Assembly (NCBI GenBank): GCA_002432085.1
Contig: DJFN01000144.1
Location: 5,622 to 11,411, forward strand
Length of the DNA stretch: 5,790 bases
Reading direction: 5' to 3'
From: Flavobacteriales bacterium UBA5871
GTDB lineage: Bacteria; Bacteroidota; Bacteroidia; Flavobacteriales_D; Crocinitomicaceae
The position numbers and the translations under genes are program-made. Each line of letters opens with the position of its first letter. Position 1 is the first letter of the stretch. Positions 1-5,764 of the stretch are shown piece after piece. The notes beneath the pieces were generated by a model. It had not been told where the DNA came from, ran no database searches, and worked only from the letters and a program-made list of their open reading frames with translations.

Positions 1-917
1 TGTGCGGAGTGATCGAAAACCACTGGGCCATGCTTTTCTGGTGCGGAATCATGGGTGTCGGTATGGCCGGAATCGGCTTATCGATTATGCACGATGCCAA
101 TCACGGGGCGTTTTCACGCTACAAATGGGTAAATGAATTCATGAGCTTCTCGCTGGAAATCCTCGGAGGCTATAACGTCAACTGGCGTATCCAGCACAAC
201 ATTCTGCACCACAGCTTTACGAACGTGCACGATATGGACGAGGACATCGCTCCGATCGGATTGCTGCGGTTCTCACCGAACGAGCCGCGTAAAAAAGTAC
301 ACCGTTTCCAAGTGTTCTACGCGTGGTTCTTTTACGGGCTGATGACTTTTTCGTGGGCAAGCAACAAGGATTTCGCACAGTTGCGTCGCTTCCACAAAAA
401 CGGTTTGCTGAAATCCCAGAATACGACTTACCGTAAGGCACTCGCACACATCATTGTTTCTAAGATCCTCTATTTCGTCTATATGGGCCTCATCCCGATG
501 CTCATCATGGAGATTACCTGGTGGCAATGGGCGATCGGCTTCTTCGCTGTGCACTTCGTATCAGGCTCCATTTTGGCTTTCGTTTTCCAGATCGCGCACG
601 TGATGCCCGAGACCGAATTCCTTACGAAAGAAACCTATGTGCATAAAAACGAAGAGGAAAGCTGGGCAAAGCATCAAATGATGACCACGGCCAATTTCTC
701 CAACTGGAACCCGATGCTGACATGGTATGTAGGTGGTTTGAATTACCAGATCGAACACCATCTTTTCCCGGATATTTCGCATATTCATTACCCGAAGATT
801 GCGAAGATCGTGCGTGAAACGGCGCGTGAGCACAACATTCCATACAACTACCACCGTACATTCGGAGGAGCTGTGTTCCAGCATTTGCGCTTGCTGCACC
901 GTCTCGGGAAGGCCTGA
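1..917 (+). CDS. Membrane fatty acid desaturase, DesA/front-end type (5' end missing)
   Basis: This is a di-iron membrane desaturase that would insert a double bond into a fatty acyl chain using O2 and an electron donor. All three histidine boxes are visible: HDANHG at 90-107, HNILHH at 195-212 and QIEHH followed by LFP at 747-761. The glutamine-led third box is typical of the DesA/linoleoyl-CoA (delta-6-like) family rather than of stearoyl-type desaturases, but regioselectivity cannot be read from sequence. Hydrophobic stretches lie before box 1, near 313-357, near 460-510 and near 515-600, as expected for the four-helix membrane core. The frame is open to base 3, so the GTG at 9 is probably internal and roughly 50-70 N-terminal residues are missing. 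Whether those include a cytochrome b5 domain cannot be seen. The stop TGA (915-917) abuts the stop of the opposing small gene. The family call is secure; the substrate is unknown. Confidence 0.93.
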   Translation, partial: CGVIENHWAMLFWCGIMGVGMAGIGLSIMHDANHGAFSRYKWVNEFMSFSLEILGGYNVNWRIQHNILHHSFTNVHDMDEDIAPIGLLRFSPNEPRKKVHRFQVFYAWFFYGLMTFSWASNKDFAQLRRFHKNGLLKSQNTTYRKALAHIIVSKILYFVYMGLIPMLIMEITWWQWAIGFFAVHFVSGSILAFVFQIAHVMPETEFLTKETYVHKNEEESWAKHQMMTTANFSNWNPMLTWYVGGLNYQIEHHLFPDISHIHYPKIAKIVRETAREHNIPYNYHRTFGGAVFQHLRLLHRLGKA

Positions 918-1079
918 TCAATCGATCGCTTCCATTTTTTCGACATCCGGGTTTTCAACGACTTCCCCTCCGGGATCGGACCAGTAGACTTCGATCATGT
1001 GGGTTACTTTGTAGCGCTTGCCCTTCTCGTTGTCGTTAACGTCTTCCCCGAGCAATCCAAATGAAGGGGATGTTTTCAT
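918..1079 (-). CDS. Small acidic hypothetical protein, 53 residues
   Basis: This frame reads 53 residues from ATG (1077-1079) to TGA (918-920). The sequence begins MKTSPSFGLLGEDVNDNEKG, continues through YKVTHMIEVYWSDPGGEVVE and ends EKMEAID. It is rich in Glu and Asp and has no signal peptide or membrane segment. An in-frame stop lies two codons upstream (1083-1085), so the ATG is the natural start. AGG in TTGAGGC just before the ATG is a weak ribosome-binding candidate. Many codons end in G or C, as in the neighbouring real genes, and the frame exactly fills the space up to the desaturase stop. Against it are its short length, the lack of a recognised family and a promoter candidate at an unusual distance. 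I do not recognise it and assign no function. The pattern of alternating hydrophobic residues around YKVTHMIEVYW suggests a beta strand. Confidence 0.55.
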   Translation of the reverse strand: MKTSPSFGLLGEDVNDNEKGKRYKVTHMIEVYWSDPGGEVVENPDVEKMEAID

Positions 1080-1124
1080 GCCTCAATATCGCACTACCCG
1101 GAAAACCACCTGTTCGCTTATAAA

Positions 1125-1156
1125 AAAAGATAGAAACCAAAACCGTTAATGTGAAA
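1125..1156 (-). promoter_or_regulatory. Candidate promoter for the small 53-residue gene
   Basis: On the minus strand TATCTTTT (1132-1125) fits the Bacteroidota -7 pattern TAnnTTTG except for the last base. A TTTC (1156-1153) lies 20 nt upstream as a -33 candidate. This would leave a leader of about 37 nt, longer than for the other genes here. The call is weak because the region is AT-rich. Confidence 0.25.
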
Positions 1157-1166
1157 CCGGGAGCGT

Positions 1167-1195
1167 AATTGAATCACAGCGATTTCATATCTTTA
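1167..1195 (+). promoter_or_regulatory. Candidate promoter for the YqhD-type gene
   Basis: TATCTTTA (1188-1195) resembles the Bacteroidota -7 element TAnnTTTG. A weak -33 candidate, AATTG (1167-1171), lies 16 nt upstream, a shorter spacing than usual. Transcription would start near 1202, about 12 nt before the ATG at 1214. This would rule out the in-frame TTG at 1169 as a start because it lies inside the promoter. Confidence 0.35.
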
Positions 1196-1213
1196 CATCC
1201 CATAATTTTTGTG

Positions 1214-2365
1214 ATGAACAATTTTGAGATCACTGTGCCTACCACGATCGTCTTCGGAAAGGATCAGCTGGCACAGGTTGTCAAACAGATACACAAGCAC
1301 TACGACGGCCAGAAGCTGCTGGTGCTTTATGGCGGAGGCTCCGTCGAACGGTCCGGATTTCTGGATCGCCTCAAAGATGCCTTGTCCTCTTTCGAGCGGC
1401 ATTTTTTCAAAGGAATCGAAGCGAATCCGGAGTTCGAAACGCTCATGAAAGCCGTGGAATACATCCGCGAGCACAATATTGGCTTTATGCTGGCGGTTGG
1501 CGGCGGATCGGTAATCGACGGTGTGAAATTCATCTCCGGAGCGGTAAATTATGCCGGTGATCCGTGGGAAGTGCTTCAGCGCAAGCCGGGGACCGAATTC
1601 ACTTCGGCTGTTCCGTTCGGCTGCATCCTGACGATTCCCGCAACCGGTTCCGAATCCAATTCCGGAGCTGTGATCAGCCGCGCAGAGCTGAAAGAAAAAC
1701 GCACGATGGGCGGACCGCTTTTCTTCCCGAAATTTGCGCTGCTCGATCCGACATTCGTAGCGACCTTGCCGAAACGGCAGCTGGCCAACGGTGTGATCGA
1801 TGCGTTCATGCATACCATGGAACAATACCTGACGTATCCGTCGGGAAATCTGCTCCAGGAACGCTATGCAGAAGGAATTTTGTCGACCCTGATCGAGATC
1901 GGTCCGAAAGTCGTCGAACATCCCGAAGATTACAAACTGGCGTCCAACCTGATGTGGTGTGCGAACCAGGCGCTGAATGGCGTGTTGCGCTGCGGCGTGG
2001 CTACCGACTGGGCCACACACATGATCGGTCACGAGCTGACGGCCTTACATGGTATCGATCATGCTCAGACACTGGCGATCGTAGCACCGCGACTCTACGA
2101 GCTGAAATTTGAAAACAAAGCGGAAAAGCTGGCCCAGTATGGCCGTCGCGTGTGGCAGCTGGAAGGCAGCGATCGCGAAGTGGCTGCAGCGGCTATCCGC
2201 AATACCGAAGCTTTTTTCCATACGCTGGGCGTTAAGACCCGCATTTCCGAATACACCACCGATTATATGGAAACGCCGGCCATTGTGAAACAACGGTTTA
2301 CCGAACGCAACTGGCTGAAGCTGGGCGAGCGCCAGGACCTGACGCTAGGCAAAAAAGCATTATAG
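1214..2365 (+). CDS. yqhD: YqhD-type NADPH-dependent alcohol dehydrogenase / aldehyde reductase
   Basis: This is an iron-containing (group III) alcohol dehydrogenase of 383 residues that resembles E. coli YqhD (387 residues) throughout. It would reduce short-chain aldehydes to alcohols with NADPH in the cytoplasm. The N-terminal Rossmann-like half carries YGGGSV at residues 39-44 and AVGGGSV at 94-100. The phrase IPATGSESNSGAVISR (141-156) is close to the YqhD version. Metal ligands are intact: D196 and H200 in VIDAFMH, then H269 and H283 in THMIGHELTALHGIDH. They sit at a constant offset of two from the E. coli ligands D194, H198, H267 and H281. The ATG at 1214 gives MNNFEITVPTTIVFG, matching the YqhD N-terminus; an in-frame TTG at 1169 and GTG at 1211 are not favoured. 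No obvious Shine-Dalgarno is present. It is transcribed alone and ends at a strong terminator. The physiological substrate is not known. Confidence 0.95.
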   Translation: MNNFEITVPTTIVFGKDQLAQVVKQIHKHYDGQKLLVLYGGGSVERSGFLDRLKDALSSFERHFFKGIEANPEFETLMKAVEYIREHNIGFMLAVGGGSVIDGVKFISGAVNYAGDPWEVLQRKPGTEFTSAVPFGCILTIPATGSESNSGAVISRAELKEKRTMGGPLFFPKFALLDPTFVATLPKRQLANGVIDAFMHTMEQYLTYPSGNLLQERYAEGILSTLIEIGPKVVEHPEDYKLASNLMWCANQALNGVLRCGVATDWATHMIGHELTALHGIDHAQTLAIVAPRLYELKFENKAEKLAQYGRRVWQLEGSDREVAAAAIRNTEAFFHTLGVKTRISEYTTDYMETPAIVKQRFTERNWLKLGERQDLTLGKKAL

Positions 2366-2387
2366 CAATATTAGTTTTTAGATATAA

Positions 2388-2412
2388 AAAATCCCGCTTT
2401 CGGCGGGATTTT
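2388..2412. terminator. Two-way intrinsic terminator between converging genes
   Basis: A perfect 10-bp stem, AAAATCCCGC (2388-2397) with GCGGGATTTT (2403-2412), closes a TTTCG loop and has a GC-rich core. On the plus strand it is followed by TTTTGCTTTTTA, and on the minus strand by a run of T. It lies 22 nt after the YqhD-type gene and 23 nt beyond the stop of the DUF1573 gene, so one hairpin can end both transcripts. Confidence 0.9.
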
Positions 2413-2435
2413 GCTTTTTATAAGTTGTCTTCTTT

Positions 2436-2930
2436 TTAAGGAAGCGTCGCTTTCACTTTTACAGTCGTGATCTTCGGATCGGTATTCGCCTGAATGCTCA
2501 CCGTCTTTTCAATCTTTCCGGAGCCGTTCGGTTTGAATCCGACTTCGATCACGTCACTTTTACCCGGCGCAATCGGTTTTTCCGGTTTTTTCGGAGTTGT
2601 ACAGCCGCAGCTGGCGCTTACGTCGGAAATGATCAGCGGATTTTTGCCGGTATTCGTAACCGTGAACACGCATTTATTGTCGGAGTCAGCTGCGACCTTT
2701 CCGAAATCGTGTTCCATTTTGTCTACTTTCAGGCTTGTTTGCGCGGCTTTTTCCGCTTGCTCTTCCAATCGGCTTTGGCGCTCGAACTCTTCGATTTCCT
2801 TCATGTACTCGGCATCGTTCTCACCGCCGGCTTCAATGGCTGAAACCACTTCGCCGTTTGCTTTTTCTTTTGATTCGGTGCAGGCGCTCAGCAGGAGCAA
2901 ACCTGCGACCAATAGCGTATGTTTTTTCAT
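2436..2930 (-). CDS. DUF1573 domain lipoprotein
   Basis: This is a predicted exported lipoprotein of 164 residues. The ATG at 2928-2930 starts a lipoprotein signal, MKKHTLLVAGLLLLSAC, with lipobox LSAC and acceptor Cys17. A charged, probably helical linker rich in Glu and Lys spans about residues 18-66, followed by one DUF1573 domain at about 70-163. The domain shows HDFGKV (74-79), TNTGKNPL (92-99), the family hallmark SCGCTTP (107-113) and APGKS (121-125). DUF1573 domains have an immunoglobulin-like (ASH/MSP-type) beta fold and are common in Bacteroidota surface and periplasmic proteins; their function is not established. A longer in-frame ATG at 2993 would put 21 extra residues before the signal and cross the promoter, so it is rejected. 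The two domain cysteines (108, 110) could form a disulfide or bind metal, which is inference. Confidence 0.9.
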   Translation of the reverse strand: MKKHTLLVAGLLLLSACTESKEKANGEVVSAIEAGGENDAEYMKEIEEFERQSRLEEQAEKAAQTSLKVDKMEHDFGKVAADSDNKCVFTVTNTGKNPLIISDVSASCGCTTPKKPEKPIAPGKSDVIEVGFKPNGSGKIEKTVSIQANTDPKITTVKVKATLP

Positions 2931-2950
2931 TGGTTTGTAAATCAATGAGG

Positions 2951-2980
2951 CAAAATTAGGTATTGTAGGCGATTCTAAAA
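2951..2980 (-). promoter_or_regulatory. Promoter of the DUF1573 gene (best consensus match in the window)
   Basis: On the minus strand TAATTTTG (2958-2951) matches the Bacteroidota -7 element TAnnTTTG exactly. A TTTT (2980-2977) lies 18 nt upstream as the -33 element. Transcription would start near 2944-2945, about 14 nt before the ATG. The upstream element overlaps the T-tract of the preceding gene's terminator hairpin. Confidence 0.6.
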
Positions 2981-3014
2981 GCATAGAGCACATGATATTA
3001 TCCGTGCTCTATGC
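2977..3014 (-). terminator. Intrinsic terminator of the S41 peptidase gene
   Basis: GCATAGAGCAC and GTGCTCTATGC form a perfect 11-bp stem (2981-2991 with 3004-3014) around a 12-nt loop. On the minus strand it begins 9 nt after the stop codon of the peptidase gene and is followed by TTTT. The T-tract is short and the stem only moderately GC-rich, so read-through into the DUF1573 gene is possible. Confidence 0.72.
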
Positions 3015-3023
3015 AATCATTGA

Positions 3024-4631
3024 TTATTTCGATGTCTTTGCAAGATTTTGCGAGTCGTATTCGTTGTTCTGCAACAGCTTGATCGCGCTCTGCAGAATTT
3101 CGTTCTTCACGTTGAAGATCTCGTAAAAAGCCTTCGTTCCGAACAAATCCTGGGCAATCGAAGCCTTCAGTCGCAGGCGGATCAGGTCTTCGCTGGTCTT
3201 GAACTGCGCATCGTTCATTTTGAACTCGGTGTCTTCTTTCGCTACATAATCGAGGAAAGCATCCATCTGCTTTTTGTCGATATTGAAGCCGCTGATGAAT
3301 GACTCGAGCGTTTCGTATTTCTTGTTCAGCTCATCGCGGTTGTCGTCTACATAAGTCAATGAATACGTGCTGAATGCTCCGGTAGCGGAAATATCGCGGT
3401 AAACATCGGTGAATTCACTTGTGTCGAGCGGAACGAACACATCCGGCATAATTCCGCCACCACCGTAAACGGTACGCTGTGTCAAACGTGTCTGGAATTT
3501 GAGTGAATCCGGCAGTTTGATACTGTCTGCGTGGACCATTTCGCCGTTCATAAAGCGACGCATGTAATCGTTGCGGTATTCTTCGAGGTCGTCGTATGGT
3601 TTCTGGATCCAGCGACCGCTAGGAGTGAAGTAACGGGCAATGGTCAAACGGATTTGCGAGCCGTCTGTCAAATCGATCGGACGCTGAACAAGACCTTTTC
3701 CGTAAGAACGACGACCAACGATCAGTCCGCGGTCCCAGTCCTGGATAGCGCCGGCCACGATTTCACTCGCAGAAGCGGAGTTTTCATCGGTCAATACAAC
3801 CAATCGGCCTGTTTCCCAGCTACCGTCGATTTTGGCTACGAGGTCCTGACGCGGCTGCGCGCGCCCTTCAGAGTAAACGATCAGCTTGTTGCCGGAAAGG
3901 AATTCATCGGAAATGTATTCGGCGATATTCAATAAACCACCGCCATTGCCTTGCAGGTCGAGGATCAGGCTTTCCATGCCCATAGCCTTCAGTTCCTTGA
4001 TGCCTTTGGTGATTTCCTGGTAGGAATTGCGCGAGAAACTGGTCAGTTTAATGTAACCGATCTTCGGCGCCACCATGTAGGCACATTGAACCGAGTTTAC
4101 AGGAACGGTATTACGCGTGATCACGAAATTCAGGTCTTTTTTCACGCCTTTACGCTTAATGTCGACACGTACTTTCGTGCCGATATCGCCCAAAAGCTTT
4201 TCACGGACCTGCGTGTTCTTCAGACCAACACCGGCCACATTCTGACCTTCGATGGAAACGATCTTGTCTCCCGCGCGAATGCCCAGTTTTTCAGACGGAC
4301 CGCCAGGAATGGTTTCCACTACAATGAGCGTGTCTTTCAGGATCTGGAAACGGATACCGATTCCAACGAAGCTGCCTTCGATGCTGCTTTTCGCGTCGTC
4401 GACCTCTTCTTTGGAAATATACGTAGAATGCGGATCGAGCTCTTCGAGCATGCCGACAATGGCCGCGTCCATCAGTTTTTTGCGGTCAACGTCGTCGACA
4501 TACATCTTGCTGACATACATCATGATTTCATCAATACGTTGGCCGTCGGTTTGAGCGGGAGCAGGTTTAGGTTGTGCGATCGACAGAAAACTCAACGTAA
4601 CTGCCGAAAGGGAAAGAATGATTTGTTTCAT
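3024..4631 (-). CDS. S41 family C-terminal processing peptidase (CtpA/CtpB/Prc type)
   Basis: This is an exported serine protease of 535 residues that would cleave periplasmic proteins near their C-termini. Residues 1-20 form a signal peptide (MKQIILSLSAVTLSFLSIAQ), with likely cleavage around SIAQ. A helical region (about 28-80) precedes a PDZ domain (about 85-170) containing ETIPGGPSEKLGIRAGDKI. The S41 core (about 188-345) has the Ser-Lys catalytic machinery intact: S287 in SASASE, D298, K312 in SYGKG and Q316. Spacing is identical to E. coli Prc S430, D441 and K455. A C-terminal extension (about 385-535) begins with GGGGIMPD and is mostly helical, as in many Bacteroidota homologues. The ATG at 4629-4631 gives a proper signal peptide; the longer frame adds 14 residues crossing the promoter. 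It is divergent from the NlpC/P60 gene and probably has its own terminator. Family and activity are secure; the substrate is unknown. Confidence 0.95.
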   Translation of the reverse strand: MKQIILSLSAVTLSFLSIAQPKPAPAQTDGQRIDEIMMYVSKMYVDDVDRKKLMDAAIVGMLEELDPHSTYISKEEVDDAKSSIEGSFVGIGIRFQILKDTLIVVETIPGGPSEKLGIRAGDKIVSIEGQNVAGVGLKNTQVREKLLGDIGTKVRVDIKRKGVKKDLNFVITRNTVPVNSVQCAYMVAPKIGYIKLTSFSRNSYQEITKGIKELKAMGMESLILDLQGNGGGLLNIAEYISDEFLSGNKLIVYSEGRAQPRQDLVAKIDGSWETGRLVVLTDENSASASEIVAGAIQDWDRGLIVGRRSYGKGLVQRPIDLTDGSQIRLTIARYFTPSGRWIQKPYDDLEEYRNDYMRRFMNGEMVHADSIKLPDSLKFQTRLTQRTVYGGGGIMPDVFVPLDTSEFTDVYRDISATGAFSTYSLTYVDDNRDELNKKYETLESFISGFNIDKKQMDAFLDYVAKEDTEFKMNDAQFKTSEDLIRLRLKASIAQDLFGTKAFYEIFNVKNEILQSAIKLLQNNEYDSQNLAKTSK

Positions 4632-4651
4632 ATAATGATTGGTATTCACCT

Positions 4652-4685
4652 TAAATGTAACTATTAAACGCAAAAATCCTCAAAA
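4652..4685 (-). promoter_or_regulatory. Candidate promoter for the S41 peptidase gene
   Basis: On the minus strand TACATTTA (4659-4652) resembles the -7 element TAnnTTTG. A TTTTG (4685-4681) lies 21 nt upstream, within the usual spacing. Transcription would start near 4645, leaving a leader of about 14 nt before the ATG at 4631. No Shine-Dalgarno sequence is visible in this leader. Confidence 0.45.
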
Positions 4686-4714
4686 GTTAATAGCGAAACC
4701 AGGAATAAATGTTA

Positions 4715-4724
4715 AACGGCCGTT
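4715..4724. repeat. Palindrome AACGGCCGTT in a divergent promoter region
   Basis: AACGGCCGTT (4715-4724) is a perfect 10-bp palindrome, extended to near-symmetry by TTA on the left and AA on the right. It lies between the two divergent promoters, upstream of both, where a dimeric regulator of either gene could bind. No regulator family is suggested by the sequence, and a chance occurrence is possible. Confidence 0.35.
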
Positions 4725-4758
4725 AATAATGAAAAAACGGACAAGAAGCCGTTAACAA
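4719..4758 (+). repeat. Direct repeat GCCGTTAAYAA, two copies 29 bp apart
   Basis: GCCGTTAATAA (4719-4729) and GCCGTTAACAA (4748-4758) are near-identical 11-mers whose starts are 29 bp apart, not quite three helical turns. The first shares bases with the palindrome at 4715-4724. A related CCGTTAAT occurs at 1143-1150 in the other divergent intergenic region. These may be regulator sites or chance; only the sequence similarity is seen. Confidence 0.35.
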
Positions 4759-4786
4759 CGGAGTGTTGACTTTTTTGAAAAGGCAC

Positions 4787-4819
4787 TTTCTGAAGCACTT
4801 GATGGATTTGCTAATTTCG
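4787..4819 (+). promoter_or_regulatory. Candidate promoter for the NlpC/P60 gene
   Basis: TAATTTCG (4812-4819) matches TAnnTTTG at seven of eight bases. A TTTC (4787-4790) lies 21 nt upstream as the -33 element. Transcription would start near 4826, about 12 nt before the ATG at 4838. This excludes the earlier in-frame GTG (4763) and ATG (4802), which lie upstream of the predicted transcript start. Confidence 0.4.
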
Positions 4820-4837
4820 GAACATCAGGTGGTTTTT

Positions 4838-5752
4838 ATGAGTTGGAAAGTTGGTATGGTAACTGCAGTGCTTGCGATCGGTTGTTCGGTGAACGACGTG
4901 CAGGCCCAGGTGAAAGCGATTGATAAGCTGGAAATCCTGTACGACCAGGGGCATTACGCCATGGTCTATCGTCGCGCGAATCGTTTGCTCGACAAACCCG
5001 ATTACGATTATTCCCTGCAGCCGGAATTCTACAAAAGCTTGGCAATGTTCCAGCTTGCCCGGAAAGAATTCTGGTCGAAGCTGCATCCGACGGCTTTACA
5101 GGATGCCCGCAAGCTCTTTCTGGAAGTGAAAGCTTCGTCCGATGGAATGAAAGTATTCAATGCGCACGTTGATCACGTTACCGAGCTGAAACAGGATCTC
5201 GCCATGTGGGCTTCTGAGCTCAAGCGTTCCGGAAATCAGGATAAGTTCGATGAATTGCAGCAGATCCTCTTCGGATTATTCGATCACGTTCCGGAGCTCG
5301 ATAACCCGGGATTGACACCACCGGCCGCTGTTCCTGATGAGAATGAAGTAGCCGAAAGTCCGATCACGCTCAAGCGTCGCGAAGACATCATCGATTTTGC
5401 GAAGAAACAGCTTGGCGTTCCTTATGTGTGGGCCGGTAATGATCCGAACGGTTTCGATTGCAGCGGCTTTACAAGCTATGTCATGACTAAATTTGACAAA
5501 AAGCTCCCGCGTCGTGCCGAAGATCAGTACAAATCATCCCGCAAGATCAAGCAACGCCATGTTCAGAAAGGCGACCTGGTGTTTTTTGATAACGGCTCGG
5601 GAATTTCCCATGTGGGGATCATCGTTTCGGAAAAAGGACAGCCGCTGGTCATGATTCACGCGAGCTCTTCGAAAGGAATCGTGATCACCGAGATCGAAAC
5701 ATCCGAATACTGGCTGAAGCGATTGTACGCCTTCGGAACATATGTCGATTAA
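4838..5752 (+). CDS. Exported NlpC/P60 cell-wall hydrolase with helical TPR-like N-terminal region
   Basis: This 304-residue protein is a predicted peptidoglycan hydrolase cutting stem-peptide bonds (typically D-Glu-meso-diaminopimelate in this family) in the periplasm. A signal peptide covers residues 1-23, ending VQA before Q24. Residues about 25-155 are helical; LYDQGHYAMVYRRANRLLDK (34-53) and the stretch around 63-98 resemble degenerate TPR helices. A Pro/Asp/Glu-rich linker (about 152-175) leads to the NlpC/P60 domain (about 180-304). The catalytic triad is visible: C208 in DCSGF, H258 in ISHVGI and H274 in VMIHASS. Other family features are YVWAGNDPNGFDCSG and KGDLVFF. The ATG at 4838 is preferred because it gives a compact signal peptide and fits the promoter; an ATG at 4802 would add 12 residues. 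It is transcribed divergently from the S41 peptidase gene, and no terminator is visible before the window ends. Confidence 0.93.
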   Translation: MSWKVGMVTAVLAIGCSVNDVQAQVKAIDKLEILYDQGHYAMVYRRANRLLDKPDYDYSLQPEFYKSLAMFQLARKEFWSKLHPTALQDARKLFLEVKASSDGMKVFNAHVDHVTELKQDLAMWASELKRSGNQDKFDELQQILFGLFDHVPELDNPGLTPPAAVPDENEVAESPITLKRREDIIDFAKKQLGVPYVWAGNDPNGFDCSGFTSYVMTKFDKKLPRRAEDQYKSSRKIKQRHVQKGDLVFFDNGSGISHVGIIVSEKGQPLVMIHASSSKGIVITEIETSEYWLKRLYAFGTYVD

Positions 5753-5764
5753 TTATTGACGATA

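Noticed and set aside
799..987. 62-codon plus-strand frame across the desaturase 3' end
   Set aside because: It is out of frame with the desaturase C-terminus, with a low-complexity Ser/Thr/Arg-rich translation, and conflicts with the more protein-like minus-strand frame at 918-1079.
1169..1213. Upstream in-frame TTG start for the YqhD-type gene
   Set aside because: The extra 15 residues have no counterpart in YqhD, and the TTG falls inside the putative promoter; the ATG at 1214 gives the family N-terminus.
1193..2032. 279-codon open frame antisense to the YqhD-type gene
   Set aside because: It lies entirely opposite a gene with full family identity and intact metal ligands. The Cys-, His- and Arg-rich translation shows no family motif, and the opening is explained by the codon bias of the real gene.
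2494..2940. 148-codon open frame antisense to the DUF1573 gene
   Set aside because: It overlaps a well-supported lipoprotein gene, and its Ser/Phe-rich translation looks like a reverse reading of Lys/Glu-rich coding sequence.
2436..4631. S41 and DUF1573 genes as a simple two-gene operon
   Set aside because: They share a strand and lie 93 bp apart, but an 11-bp hairpin and a near-consensus promoter lie between them, so separate units are more likely; only partial read-through is plausible.
3951..4667. 238-codon open frame antisense to the S41 peptidase gene
   Set aside because: It is opposite the PDZ and core regions of a complete peptidase, its translation shows no recognisable motif, and it would cross the peptidase promoter. 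Treated as a codon-bias shadow.
4763..4837. Upstream GTG (4763) and ATG (4802) starts for the NlpC/P60 gene
   Set aside because: They would place 25 or 12 residues before the signal peptide, and both lie upstream of the predicted transcription start; only ATG 4838 gives a compact export signal.
4874..4885. Lipobox at Cys16 of the NlpC/P60 protein (AIGC)
   Set aside because: The -3 residue is Ala rather than Leu, Val or Ile, and a better signal peptidase I site (VQA before Q24) follows. Lipidation is not excluded but not favoured.
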